Assembly (NCBI GenBank): GCA_018257865.1
Contig: JAEUBA010000006.1
Span: 558,001 to 622,000, forward strand
Origin: Stereocaulon alpinum
Lineage: Eukaryota; Ascomycota; Lecanoromycetes; Lecanorales; Stereocaulaceae
Direction of reading: 5' to 3'
DNA length: 64,000 bases
Both the position numbers and the translations under genes were made by a program. The notes below the pieces were generated by a model. The model saw only the letters and a list, made by a program, of their open reading frames with translations. It did not search any database and was not told the origin of the DNA. The first letter of the stretch is position 1, and each line of letters starts with the position of its first letter. Positions 31,980 to 41,982 of the stretch are shown here, piece by piece.

Positions 31980-33476
31980 TTATATCTTGGCAAAGACGGT
32001 GGGCATAGTCCCACTCATGTCCACCAATGTACTTTTGTTCCGCACCCAAGCTTCCAAGCCCCTTTTGCCGTTCTCGACACCGACTCCACTCTGCTTCCAC
32101 CCACCGACGCTCATCTCCGCAGGACTTTCGCCCCATGTATTAACCCAAGTTATACCAGCCTCCAGCTTGGCAATCACCTTATGGGCCAGATTGAGGTCTT
32201 TCGTGAAGACTCCAGCAGCTAATCCTAGAGTTGTGGCGTTAGCTCTCTGGATAGCTTCCTCGACGCCTTCGTAAGTCAGAATCATCATGACTGGGCCAAA
32301 TATTTCTTCCTGCACGATTCTCATTGGATCTGTACAGTCGGTGAAGACTGTTGGCTTAACCCAAAAGCCATCCTCCATGCCTTTAACAGTAATAGGCCTT
32401 TCCGGACCTCCATGGAGCAGGGTCGCTCTGTCCACCTCGACTCCATGTTTAATATAGTCCAAAACCTTCTTGTAGTGAATCTCTGATACTAATGGACCGA
32501 AATTCGTATTCGTGTCCATCAAGTCCCCTGGCCGTATGTATTGCATCTTCTCCAATAGCCGCTTTTCGAAGGTTGCTTTCATGGCTTTCGGGATGAACAC
32601 TCGAGTGCCATTGGTGCAGACCTGACCAGTACTGAAGAAATTCGCCATCATAGCTCCATCAACAGCTTGTTCTATGTCCGCGTCAGGTAGTATGATGAGC
32701 GGACTCTTTCCTCCAAGTTCCATTGTAGTGTATTTCATTCCAGCCGCAGCGCTGCTAGCAACTTTCTTGCCCGTCGAGACCTGTCCTGTAAATGACACTT
32801 TGGCGATTCCTGCATGCGATGTCAAATAAGCTCCAATGGCTCCACCACCATTGACAACATTGAAGACCCCAGGAGGTACCCCAGCCTCTGTATATATCTC
32901 AGCCAATATTTCTCCATGCAGAGGTGTGACTTCGCTCGGCTTGTAGACCATGGTATTGCCGGCAGCGAGACAGGGAGCGGACTTCCAGAGTGCAATTTGT
33001 ATGGGGTAATTCCATGCTCCGATCCCCGCACACACACCGAGAGCCTCCTTTTTCGTGTAGACCCATGCGTCTTCTCTCAGTTGCGTAGTTTCGCCATTGA
33101 GCCCGCCTCCTCCGACAAGGTTCGCAAAGAACTCCAGAACATCCGCCCCTGTCACAACGTCCACTGTGCTTGTCTCCGAGAACGGCTTCCCTGTGTCTTG
33201 TGTCTCGACTTTGGCTATTTCATCGTTCCGTTCGCGTAGGAGTTGAACTGCCCTCAGCAGTATTCTCGACCGAGCTATTGGAGGAGTGGCCGACCACGAA
33301 TAGAATGCTTGTTGGGCAGACTGAATAGCAGCGTCAATATCGGTTTCGGAGGCGCTATGGACGTCTGCTAGAGGCGTTGCTGTAGAGGGATTGACGGACC
33401 GGAAGACAGCACCTGAAGCTGTCCTTGGCTTTCCGTCGTAGTAGCAATGTCGCGGAGGGTAAAATGAGTCCGTCAT
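31980..33476 (-). CDS. Betaine aldehyde dehydrogenase
   Basis: Oxidises betaine aldehyde to glycine betaine with NAD(P)+, the second step of choline oxidation. The single exon encodes 498 residues, normal length. Aldehyde dehydrogenase motifs are complete: GIGAWNYPIQIALWK (Asn156), YKPSEVTPL, the SFTGQVSTGKKV cofactor loop, MELGGKSPLIIL (general base Glu253), STGQVCTNGTRVF (nucleophile Cys287), EEIFGPVMMIL and a C-terminal SGVGVENGKRGLEAW. The last two and the CTNGTRVF context are typical of the betaine aldehyde branch (BetB/ALDH9-like). The gene is head-to-head with a choline oxidase gene 660 bp away, which strongly supports this substrate. No peroxisomal targeting signal is evident at the C-terminus (VFAKI). 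Confidence 0.94.
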   Translation of the reverse strand: MTDSFYPPRHCYYDGKPRTASGAVFRSVNPSTATPLADVHSASETDIDAAIQSAQQAFYSWSATPPIARSRILLRAVQLLRERNDEIAKVETQDTGKPFSETSTVDVVTGADVLEFFANLVGGGGLNGETTQLREDAWVYTKKEALGVCAGIGAWNYPIQIALWKSAPCLAAGNTMVYKPSEVTPLHGEILAEIYTEAGVPPGVFNVVNGGGAIGAYLTSHAGIAKVSFTGQVSTGKKVASSAAAGMKYTTMELGGKSPLIILPDADIEQAVDGAMMANFFSTGQVCTNGTRVFIPKAMKATFEKRLLEKMQYIRPGDLMDTNTNFGPLVSEIHYKKVLDYIKHGVEVDRATLLHGGPERPITVKGMEDGFWVKPTVFTDCTDPMRIVQEEIFGPVMMILTYEGVEEAIQRANATTLGLAAGVFTKDLNLAHKVIAKLEAGITWVNTWGESPAEMSVGGWKQSGVGVENGKRGLEAWVRNKSTLVDMSGTMPTVFAKI

Positions 33477-34136
33477 TGTGGGCTCGCACTACTTACTCCA
33501 TAATTGAGACGAAGATCTTCTCCTCAGTATCTATACTCATGAGATATCATTAATGCTTCGATTACCGGGTTTGTGTTTATCTCATCACTCATAGTAGGAG
33601 GGTATCTGCTTCGCCTCGTAAGGCATTCGTGGACAAGGATGTCTGTCCAAATGAGGGCAACGGATGCATGAGCTTCGTGTCAAGACCTAATGCCACCTTG
33701 TCGCATATGAAAAAGGTGGATCGAAAAGTGTTATCGAGTTGTCCACTTTATGCATCGCGTACTTTGTCTTCTTTTGGCTAGCGTCGAAATCTTACTCATC
33801 GAAAAATGTAGCCATGTCACGAGACGTCCGCGAGTTCACCGCAACTCCGATGAATATTCTTATTATTGTCCTGCTTTGGCATTATAATCCATTCTGTCCT
33901 TGTGTTCTTTCCTAAGTATACATATCAGCATTGATTGTCTTGCTTTTGGGTGTACCTGTCGCTACATTCTCCTTCTAGGTTTACATGTGAAAGGCTGAAG
34001 TCACACACTCTTCGAGGGATTCTGAATACCTTTCTTACTGTACAAGCGAGACTCAATCTCCTGATACACTTGCTTTCCCATATCTTGGAGGCTATCTGAA
34101 TATCTGCTGTAACAGTCATTGTATTTAAGCAGCAAC
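33477..34136. promoter_or_regulatory. Bidirectional promoter of the choline-oxidation pair
   Basis: The 660 bp between the start codons of betaine aldehyde dehydrogenase (minus) and choline oxidase (plus). The two genes act in sequence, so shared control from this stretch is expected. No known binding site is identified by eye. Confidence 0.55.
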
Positions 34137-35902
34137 ATGACAACAACGGAACTTTCTGCCTCAGAGGCAAATACGTTTGACTATCTCATTGTTGGGGGAG
34201 GCACAGCAGGATGTGTAATTTCCAGCAGGCTGGCTGAATACTTACCTCACAAGAAAGTCCTATTGATCGAAGCCGGACCCAGTGACTTTTTGAACGATAA
34301 GGTGTTGAAGCTCAAGGATTGGCTCAATCTACTAGGAGGCGAGCTCGACTACGACTACGGAACCACCGAACAACCAAACGGTAAGCTAGAATATGCGCGC
34401 ATGTCTCAAGAAACACTCTCATTACAATTCAAGGTAATTAGACAAGGATGTCTAACATCTCCTTCCTACTAAGACAATGACGACAAAAGAATTACGATTG
34501 AGAACACCATTGACTGGGCAAAACCATAGGAAACTCACACATCCGCCACTCCAGAGCCAAAGTACTCGGCGGTTGCTCCTCCCACAATACATTGATTTCG
34601 TTCCGCCCCTTCGAATATGACTGCAAAATCTGGGAGTCTCTAGGCTGCCAAGGCTGGTCTTTCGCAACGTTCAACAGGGTCCTTGACAATCTCCGTAACA
34701 CTGTCCAACCCGTGCATTCTCGACATAGAAACCAATTGTGCCTGGATTGGGTCAAGTCCTGCTCCACTGCTCTCGACATACCCGTGGTCCACGACTTCAA
34801 CAAGGAAATCAGCACGAAAGGCAACTTAGACCCTTCCGTAGGCTTCTTCTCCGTAGCCTACAACCCAGACACAGGCCACCGCAGCAGCGCAAGCGTAGCA
34901 TACATCCACCCCATCCTCCGCGGTGACGACCAGAGACCGAATCTCACAATCCTAACAGACGCCTGGGTCAGCCGCATTAACGTCACCAACGCAACAGTAA
35001 CAGGCATAAACCTCACCCTCCAATCCGGCACCTCCCTCACCCTCCACGCCAAAAAAGAAACCATCCTCTGCGCCGGAGCAATCGACACCCCCCGCCTCCT
35101 CCTCCTCTCCGGAATCGGCCCCCGCCCCGATCTCCAAAACCTGCACATCCCCGTCATAAGCAACATACCCGGCATAGGCCACAACCTCCTCGACCACCCC
35201 GAATCAATAATAATCTGGGAACTAAACCGCCCGGTCCCCCCAAACCAAACATCCATGGACTCCGACGCCGGCATCTTCCTCCGCCGCGCCTCCCTCCCCG
35301 CCAACGAACCAGTAGACATAATGATGCACTGCTACCAGATCCCCTTCTGCCACAACACCGCGCGCCTAGGCTACGACATCCCCATCGACGCCTTCTGCAT
35401 GACGCCCAATATCCCGCGCCCACGCTCAAAGGGACAACTCTACCTAACATCCAAAGACCCGACCGTCAAACCAGCGCTAGACTTCAAATACTTCTCCGAC
35501 CCAGAAGGTTACGACGCCGCGACCATCGTAGCAGGTTTAAAAGCCGCCCGCAAAGTAGCGAAACAAGAACCCTTCAAATCCTGGCTAAAGCGCGAAGTAG
35601 CGCCCGGCCCATCCATAGTCTCTGACAAAGATCTCTCCGAATACGGAAGGCGAGTAGCGCATACAGTCTACCACCCCGCTGGCACGACGAAGATGGGAGA
35701 TCTGGAAAAGGATAGCATGGCTGTTGTGGATAGTGAGTTGAGAATTAGGGGACTGAGGGGGGTGAGGATTGCGGATGCGGGGGTGTTTCCGGAGATGACG
35801 ACTGCGAATCCTATGTTGACTGTTTTGGCTATTGGGGAGAGGGCGGCGGAGATGATTGCTGAGGAGGCGGGGTGGAGGAGGGTGGAGAGGGCGAGGTTGT
35901 GA
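34137..35902 (+). CDS. Choline oxidase (GMC flavoprotein)
   Basis: Oxidises choline to betaine aldehyde (and onward) using O2 and a bound FAD. Two exons, 34137-34380 and 34530-35902, give 538 residues. The intron is fairly long (149 bp, GTAAGC...CCATAG) and in phase. The Rossmann motif DYLIVGGGTAGCVISSRLAE is at residues 15-34. LGGCSSHN has a His at residue 100 that lines up with the His carrying covalent FAD in bacterial choline oxidase (His99). The GMC signature LLLLSGIGP is present. The C-terminal active site has HTVYHPAGTTKMG (His near 463) and TTANPMLTV (Asn near 508). The first start codon after an upstream in-frame stretch (34137) is used because the preceding codons lack an ATG. Codon use in exon 2 is strikingly C-rich in its middle. 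Confidence 0.95.
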
Positions 35903-36184
35903 GGCTTGGGGAGGGATGAGTCTTGGACTGAGGTGGGGTTGGTGCTTGGTAAGAACTCAGTTCTCAGTGCTGAAAAGGAGGCATGCGATATCTACGGTAG
36001 TATGGATATTCAATTCGCTCGTACGAAAAGTTTCGTTGGGTATATGTGCAAGCGCTCAGTGTCTGACCACTGTCCGCAATGTCACACATGCTCATTGATG
36101 AGATTCTACAGTCATTTATTATACATTTTCCACACATGAGGGGCGATAGATAATATTTCTAAGCCTGAACGTGTCGGACACACA

Positions 36185-38587
36185 TCATCGTCCTCTCAAC
36201 CACCCTAGTCCTTTTCCTATCTTGAACCTGCGCTCGCTGATGACCGTGGCGCGCCCACTTTCTTGGCTGACCGGAGCAGGTGCAAGTGAATCCAGTATAG
36301 GCAATTTAGCCACCGGATTTACCGCGTCTCGCGACTTCCCTCTGAGTCCGTCGTATACCACCTCGTCAACAAGACTATTCTCCCAAAGGTACTTATACAG
36401 CTCAGGATCGGGTTCAGCGTCAGCGGCGCTGTGATTATGCAGGTGATGAAACGCGTTATGAGCTAGGAGCTGCTGCCAGCTGTCTATCCCTTTAGTCGCA
36501 GTAAACCTTTTCTCGCAGATGCAGCATGTGTTGGAGGTTGGTGGAGGTACTGTTCTTGCGAACGGGCCATCAACCTGGAAATGTGTCAAGCTATGCCAGT
36601 GCCAGCTTGCGAGGTCTGAGTAGAGGAGACTGCAGCCGAGGTCGTTGAAAGGGCACTCTAGGACAGGCAAGGCTTGGCCGTTCGTCATACGAGACCATAT
36701 AAGTCGACCATCAGCCTGTAGTAAATCGCTAGATTCTTCTGTCAGTGCTCTCAATCGCCTCAGTATCTGCGCCTCGCTCGTCGTCTCAGTAACTCCCAGA
36801 GAATCTAGAGTGGCAGCATGACTACATGCAACCAGGCCTTCAGAAACAACTTCTGCCGTTTCTACCGTTGCACGATGATCTTGTCTAGCATTGAGTGGGT
36901 CCGTCTCCGCTGTGGCTCGGCTTCGGCTCGCGCTTGCTAGAAGGTCTGATACAGAGACGGTCTCGGGTGTTATCAAGCTAGCCCGGGCAGACTCCATGGG
37001 TGCTCTATCCTCAAGGATCTGCAAGTCGTTCGATAGCTGCGTGACGACCTCAGAGAGATACTCTACCTCTCGCCTCTGCATTGCAACCAGGTCATCGCTG
37101 TACAACCGGAACCTTGACCACATGTTCAAGCATCCCTGTATGATAGACACGTAAGATGAGCCTGCGAGAGTATCGACATTGCTTTCTCGTTCCAGCTCCC
37201 TCAAGACTCTGGCTTTGGCTTCCGCCAAGCCAGCTCGCCCGGAGCCGTAATTGATGACTCGTCCGGCACCGATCTGATATAAGACCAGTCCGAGCTCCAT
37301 CACAGACGCGTATGGTGGATGATTGAAATCGGAAGGACCCCCCAGAGTTGACTTCCGACTTGTACCGAACCCGATTGACAGGAAAGGCTTCAGGACTAGC
37401 GGATTGTCTTTAGCCCAAGGGTCGAAGTCTTCTTCGGGGTTACTGTAAAAGCGATAATTAGATGGTCGAGGCTGGACATTAAGGTCTCTTTGAACGGGCA
37501 GAAAGCAGAGGTGCGAAGTCACTAGCAGTTTTGCAAGCCAAGTGATCTCGACAGGCGTTATATGCTCCACAAAGGAAGGATCGGAAAGTATATCGGCCAG
37601 ATGCAGCGGGTTTCGCCACGTGGCTGTGACTTGGTGCACTATGTGGAGATCTTTAGTAACAGATCGAGATCGCCGCGTTGGGAAATAGCCCCATGTTTCG
37701 ACTCTGCCCCTGTCGTCTAAAGTACGACTCTGCGTTGGGTCTCTGGGGTCATCAAGATATTTTAGCCGTGGGAGATCTGTGATCATGGTATCTCCATTCT
37801 GCGAGCTTGGAACATCCTTCTGAGTGTCTACTAAGAGTAAGACAGAGTCGGTTCCTGGGTCGTTAGGCTGTGATTTTTGTATGCTGAATACATACGAACC
37901 GTCCCGAATATCTATGTCTGCGAGACTTGAGACTTCTGTGCTGGTGTTGTCCCAGTGCTCCCGCAACTGAATGCTGAGCTGATGGTCTGGTTTACTGGTT
38001 TCATTCAAGCCTGTCATGCCCTGATGTAGTCTGTACAGCGCTTTCTGGACGGGAAGCAAGGCTAAGTTGGCGGATTTTCGTTGTTCGGATTGTAATGGCC
38101 GGGATGCGTAGCTGTAGTCCAACCTAAGCAGGCTGTAAAGCCCATCGATGCTCGCGCGGATGTGCACCAAGCTGTCATGCAGTTTTTGCCAATCACTGAT
38201 CGCCCATCTGGCTCGGCTAGGGAACCCAGTAGACGACTGCAACGTTTCGGGACCCGAAGCTTGCTGCTCAGGATCTTTGTTAGATACTCTGCTTTCGTAC
38301 CAGTCAATACACTCGTGGCAGCTGTCGAGATGGCTTTGTATATTCGCAACTTGAAGATCTACCGCTTTAACGGTCTTGACCGTGTCTCCAATCTTCGCTA
38401 GTGACTGAACATCACAATTGAGTACCTGCCCGAAGCGACACTCTTCTATTCTTAGCGTGTCCCGTATATCTTTGAAATCTCTTCCGAATGTACCTATGCG
38501 TTGGCATACTCCATGAAAACTGTGCAAAGCCTGGATCATTGGGGGTACGAAAGCTCCGGCTCCCATTACATTCGACAAGGTGCTCAT
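36185..38587 (-). CDS. HeLo-like / DUF7580-like protein with C-terminal zinc fingers
   Basis: A single exon of 800 residues. The N-terminus (about 1-240) is helical and starts MSTLSNVMGAGAFVPPMIQA, resembling HeLo/prion-inhibition-type N-terminal domains of fungal incompatibility proteins. The central part (about 300-490) has the features of the DUF7580 domain: WRNPLHLADILSDPSFVEHI, WLAKLLVTSHLCFLPVQ, VLKPFLSIGFG, MELGLVLYQIGAGRVINYG and YVSIIQGCLNMW. The tail (about 640-730) carries two zinc-finger-like elements, CPFNDLGCSLLYSDLASWHW...H and CCICEKRFTATKGIDSWQQL with following His residues. Such proteins are thought to belong to fungal self/non-self and cell-death systems. It is divergently paired with the gene at 39251. 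Domain names are by resemblance only. Confidence 0.75.
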   Translation of the reverse strand: MSTLSNVMGAGAFVPPMIQALHSFHGVCQRIGTFGRDFKDIRDTLRIEECRFGQVLNCDVQSLAKIGDTVKTVKAVDLQVANIQSHLDSCHECIDWYESRVSNKDPEQQASGPETLQSSTGFPSRARWAISDWQKLHDSLVHIRASIDGLYSLLRLDYSYASRPLQSEQRKSANLALLPVQKALYRLHQGMTGLNETSKPDHQLSIQLREHWDNTSTEVSSLADIDIRDGSYVFSIQKSQPNDPGTDSVLLLVDTQKDVPSSQNGDTMITDLPRLKYLDDPRDPTQSRTLDDRGRVETWGYFPTRRSRSVTKDLHIVHQVTATWRNPLHLADILSDPSFVEHITPVEITWLAKLLVTSHLCFLPVQRDLNVQPRPSNYRFYSNPEEDFDPWAKDNPLVLKPFLSIGFGTSRKSTLGGPSDFNHPPYASVMELGLVLYQIGAGRVINYGSGRAGLAEAKARVLRELERESNVDTLAGSSYVSIIQGCLNMWSRFRLYSDDLVAMQRREVEYLSEVVTQLSNDLQILEDRAPMESARASLITPETVSVSDLLASASRSRATAETDPLNARQDHRATVETAEVVSEGLVACSHAATLDSLGVTETTSEAQILRRLRALTEESSDLLQADGRLIWSRMTNGQALPVLECPFNDLGCSLLYSDLASWHWHSLTHFQVDGPFARTVPPPTSNTCCICEKRFTATKGIDSWQQLLAHNAFHHLHNHSAADAEPDPELYKYLWENSLVDEVVYDGLRGKSRDAVNPVAKLPILDSLAPAPVSQESGRATVISERRFKIGKGLGWLRGR

Positions 38588-39250
38588 AGTGAAAGTTCTC
38601 TGGATCTATCTACAAGGGACACCCCTGCCCGTCAGATGGGGACGATTGCTGGCTCTGTTGGTTGTAGTTCTTCAAGATCTTTTATGCACTCCCTCCATCT
38701 TTGTTGACGATCAAGTTCGACCATAAGATCAATGGGCCATATTGATCTCATATCAGTTCCTCATCATGGACCATTCTTCGGAAAGCGCGAATAACAAAGA
38801 GTGATGAGTACTCCTCATGAAGGGCCCATGTCGATTCTCACCAGGACGGCGAAGGTGTACATAAAGTAATGCCAATCGCTCAAGCAGCCTCAGTGATATG
38901 CAGGCCCCGTAGCCTCTACCGTTCCAAAGCTGTTTGAGAATCTTACCTGAATTATCGGGCTCCATGGTGTGTTGGTTGTTTCCACGCCCACGCAAGACGC
39001 GCGTCCACTTGCGTGTCGATGAACAGGAGCTGAATGTCCATTGGCTAGATAGAGGGATTGGGACGATGCCTGCTTACGTTACCATTTTAGGCTTGGCGGC
39101 CGGTCCAGCATGAGTAGATCGTCGTAAGCTAAGCATACCCCTTTGCCATTCACGGAATATGGAAGCCTATGCCATCACCTATATACCTGGTTCTGCACCG
39201 TTGATGCTTTGGCAGAGTTGCCATGGAATACTCTTTGATCGTCGAGAGAC
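38588..39250. promoter_or_regulatory. Divergent promoter of the HeLo-like gene pair
   Basis: This 663 bp stretch separates the start codons of two divergent genes and presumably serves both. No specific site is seen. Confidence 0.45.
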
Positions 39251-40446
39251 ATGACGTCCCCTCAAGGCGGGAAAGGGAAGCCTGTCAGCCGAGCGGAGGT
39301 CTTCACTGATGTCTTCAACTCTCCACAGCAGCGGGCAGGCGTCGGCATGATGGGCTCATCATCCGCACCTTCGCAATCTATTGTGAAATTAGTCTATACC
39401 ACTGCTGTCAGGGTCTTATCGACACTCGCAACGCGAGACCCTACTTTGACGAAGCCTGCTGGCCAGCTCAAGCTCTGGGGTGTTGGACTTTTCGAAGACG
39501 GACCACTCGACCTCGACGAAGTACTCTCGAACCAGAAGGTCACCTTCACTCCTATGCGTGATTACGTACTGCAGTTTCTTGTCACAACCCTAGCGCACGG
39601 AGAGCAGCTCTGCAAGGCGTTGTACGATGGTGACGATAGTGTTCGGGCACTTGAAGAAGAGATAGCAGTGATCTTCGAGCTGCAGGAGTTGGTGGATAAA
39701 GTGGTAGAAGGAAGGCAAGATGTCGAAGATGGACCGAATGATGCTTCAGAAATCGCAGTTGTAGTGCAACGCCTCTTCGCCCTCTCGCCATCAATAAGAA
39801 GGGCCCGGAATCAGCAATCACTGCAGCTTCAGGAGGACCCCAATGAAAGGGCGAGAGGAGATTCAATTGAGAGTGGGAACGGGACTAATTTCACTTCGAT
39901 GGAAACACTGATTGGGAAGATATACCAAAGGCTCGAGGCTGTTGCAGAAATAATCCGGAACTTTGACATAGCCGCTGCTGATGGGGTTAAGGATGCTAAG
40001 ATGTACTCACCTGCTTTCGACACAGAGAGAAAGAGATTGGAACATTTCTATGATGTGAGATGCAAAACATGGTCTTTGCATAAGATAGGCAAGAGCGTTT
40101 CCAAGTTAGAAAAGGACGAAGTCAGATTGGCTAATGCGCTTTGTGAGTGAACCTTATTGCCTTGGACTCCGTCATACTGATGTTGTTCTTTTCATTGCTA
40201 ATCCTCATTTTTGCAGTCGACTTCATCAGCCACAGCACAGAAACTCTGACGGCTGAGCATATCAGCGTCATTACCTCTTTGGTCGGCAATACAGCCACGA
40301 GATTCGTGCAACGCGACCAGCTGCAGCCATTGCAGCTCTATTGTGGTGGCATCACCTTCGATAGCAGTGGCAAGGGAACGACTACAGATATCAAGAGTCG
40401 CAAGGCATCTCGAGCAACAAGTGCTTCTTTCGATGCTATCAGATAG
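39251..40446 (+). CDS. Helical protein paired with HeLo-like gene
   Basis: Two exons, 39251-40142 and 40217-40446, joined over a 74 bp intron (GTGAGT...TTTTGCAG) in phase, give 373 residues. The first 120 residues contain RVLSTLATRDPTL, then LKLWGVGLFEDGPLDLDEVL and MRDYVLQFLVTTLAHGEQL. The LWGxGLFxxxxxLDxxL arrangement is similar to the start of fungal HeLo-like and related cell-death domains. A disordered linker with Asn/Ser runs from about 200 to 225, and long amphipathic helices follow (METLIGKIYQRLEAVAEIIR; SVSKLEKDEVRLANALF). There are no membrane segments. Its divergent arrangement with the HeLo/DUF7580-like gene suggests a two-protein module. The function is otherwise unknown. Confidence 0.75.
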
Positions 40447-41982
40447 CGTTGAGTCCTGGGGGTCACCAAGAGGCTTGCTGTAATGGCGACCATTGTGTCA
40501 CCAACGTATATATGCATGCAGTCGAAAACAGTAAAGCACCAAGAACCGCCTCCACATACCTTTGCGCAGTTAGCAGATAAGGTCCAGGTATGCATCCGAC
40601 AAACGAACGATCTTCCTGCATATCATACATGCCCAGACCCTCCAGAAGCGCAAACCTTGCGTAAGAATAGCACTTAGCATCGTACACGCTTTCAAGAGCA
40701 CCTAGTCGGCTTTCGTTTCCAGTATCCTCATCCACAAGAAGTTGGCTTACATCTGCCGAGTGGGGGCTACACGTTTCAGTCCCCGACCCCAACGAAGCCA
40801 AACCGGCCCAGGACGGAAAGACACGTGGCACTTCAGCGTCCTAGTAACGCCGCAAGCCACTACCCCTAAACCCGCCATCTTATTTGAAAGAGTAAGATCT
40901 ATACCAGCCCTCAACCAAGCAACCTTGTGGCAAAAAATCCCACCTTCCCGATCTATTCCAATTGACCCAGTTCGAAGTTCCGGTACCATACGCTCACCCC
41001 TACCCTCTTCCCCTCTATTTTTGATTCCCACCCAAAGCCTCGCCCAGATATTCTAGCTGTTTCCTAGCCAGTGACTTCACCATTACGCAGTACACTACGT
41101 TTCCGAAACCAACTAAACACCCCTCATACTACCCCCTTCCCAGCACTAAACCCCATTCCCCATCTCCACCCTCACCACACCCCCACCCTTCCCCACAACA
41201 AAGACTATAGCCCCTCTCGCTCTCCCTCTCGCTCTCTTCCTCCAAAAACGCCACCATACCGGACATTGACATCAACATATATACTCAGAGTCGAGACTAG
41301 CCATAAAAACCCTTTACCCAGCCGCGTGGTATCCACACCGCGCAGCGACTCCGCCGAACTCAAATGGAAATATATACACTATACGCACCATCAGACTCAG
41401 ATCCAGCCTCTCTGTTTTCGAAGCCCTTATATCGTGTGCAATCGAGAATGGGAATCTGTACCTTAGCCTCCATACACACTCGGCGTGAAGTCTGATTGCA
41501 TATTGTCGATTCCCAGCGTACTAATTCAGGGGAATGGGGATTGCCAAGATAAGGTAGGCATTCATGGAGAAAGAAACTCTGCAGAAAGTGTGCTCATAGC
41601 ATAGTACCACATTCAGGAAAAGTGAGCATAAATTGCTATATCTCATCTAGACTCCCTATATGCTTGCTCGCTCGCTCGCTAGCTCGCTTTTCCGCAAATG
41701 AAGGTCAGGTTCATTATGAATGCTTCAATCTTCGCCCAATGAGAAGAAATCATATTTAGTACAAAGTATTCGTCATATCGGGGTATTCATCCAATGAAAG
41801 AAAAGGAATAGTAATACAAATACAAATCGTCACATTCCCATCACGTTCACGGTGCTGCTGGCCAGTCAATATCACCGGCCTGTGTCAGCACCAGTCGTCA
41901 TTCTATTACCCCATCGTAGCATTCGTCATCATCATGTTCTTTGTTGAACATTTCATGGCTTTTGTGGCCTTGGGTGGAAGGG
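40447..41982. other. Intergenic, no gene supported
   Basis: C-rich DNA from about 41,050 to 41,260 gives long but featureless frames. A short GCTC repeat lies at 41662-41688. The rightmost 300 bp are the 3' flank of the NDT80-family gene. Confidence 0.45.
41662..41688 (+). repeat. GCTC microsatellite
   Basis: A short imperfect run of GCTC units (GCTTGCTCGCTCGCTCGCTA and following). Ordinary microsatellite. Confidence 0.7.

Noticed and set aside
40742..41466. Overlapping C-rich frames downstream of the HeLo-partner gene
   Set aside because: Frames are open only because the DNA is C-rich; Pro/Thr/Ser-rich translations without motifs or splice signals.
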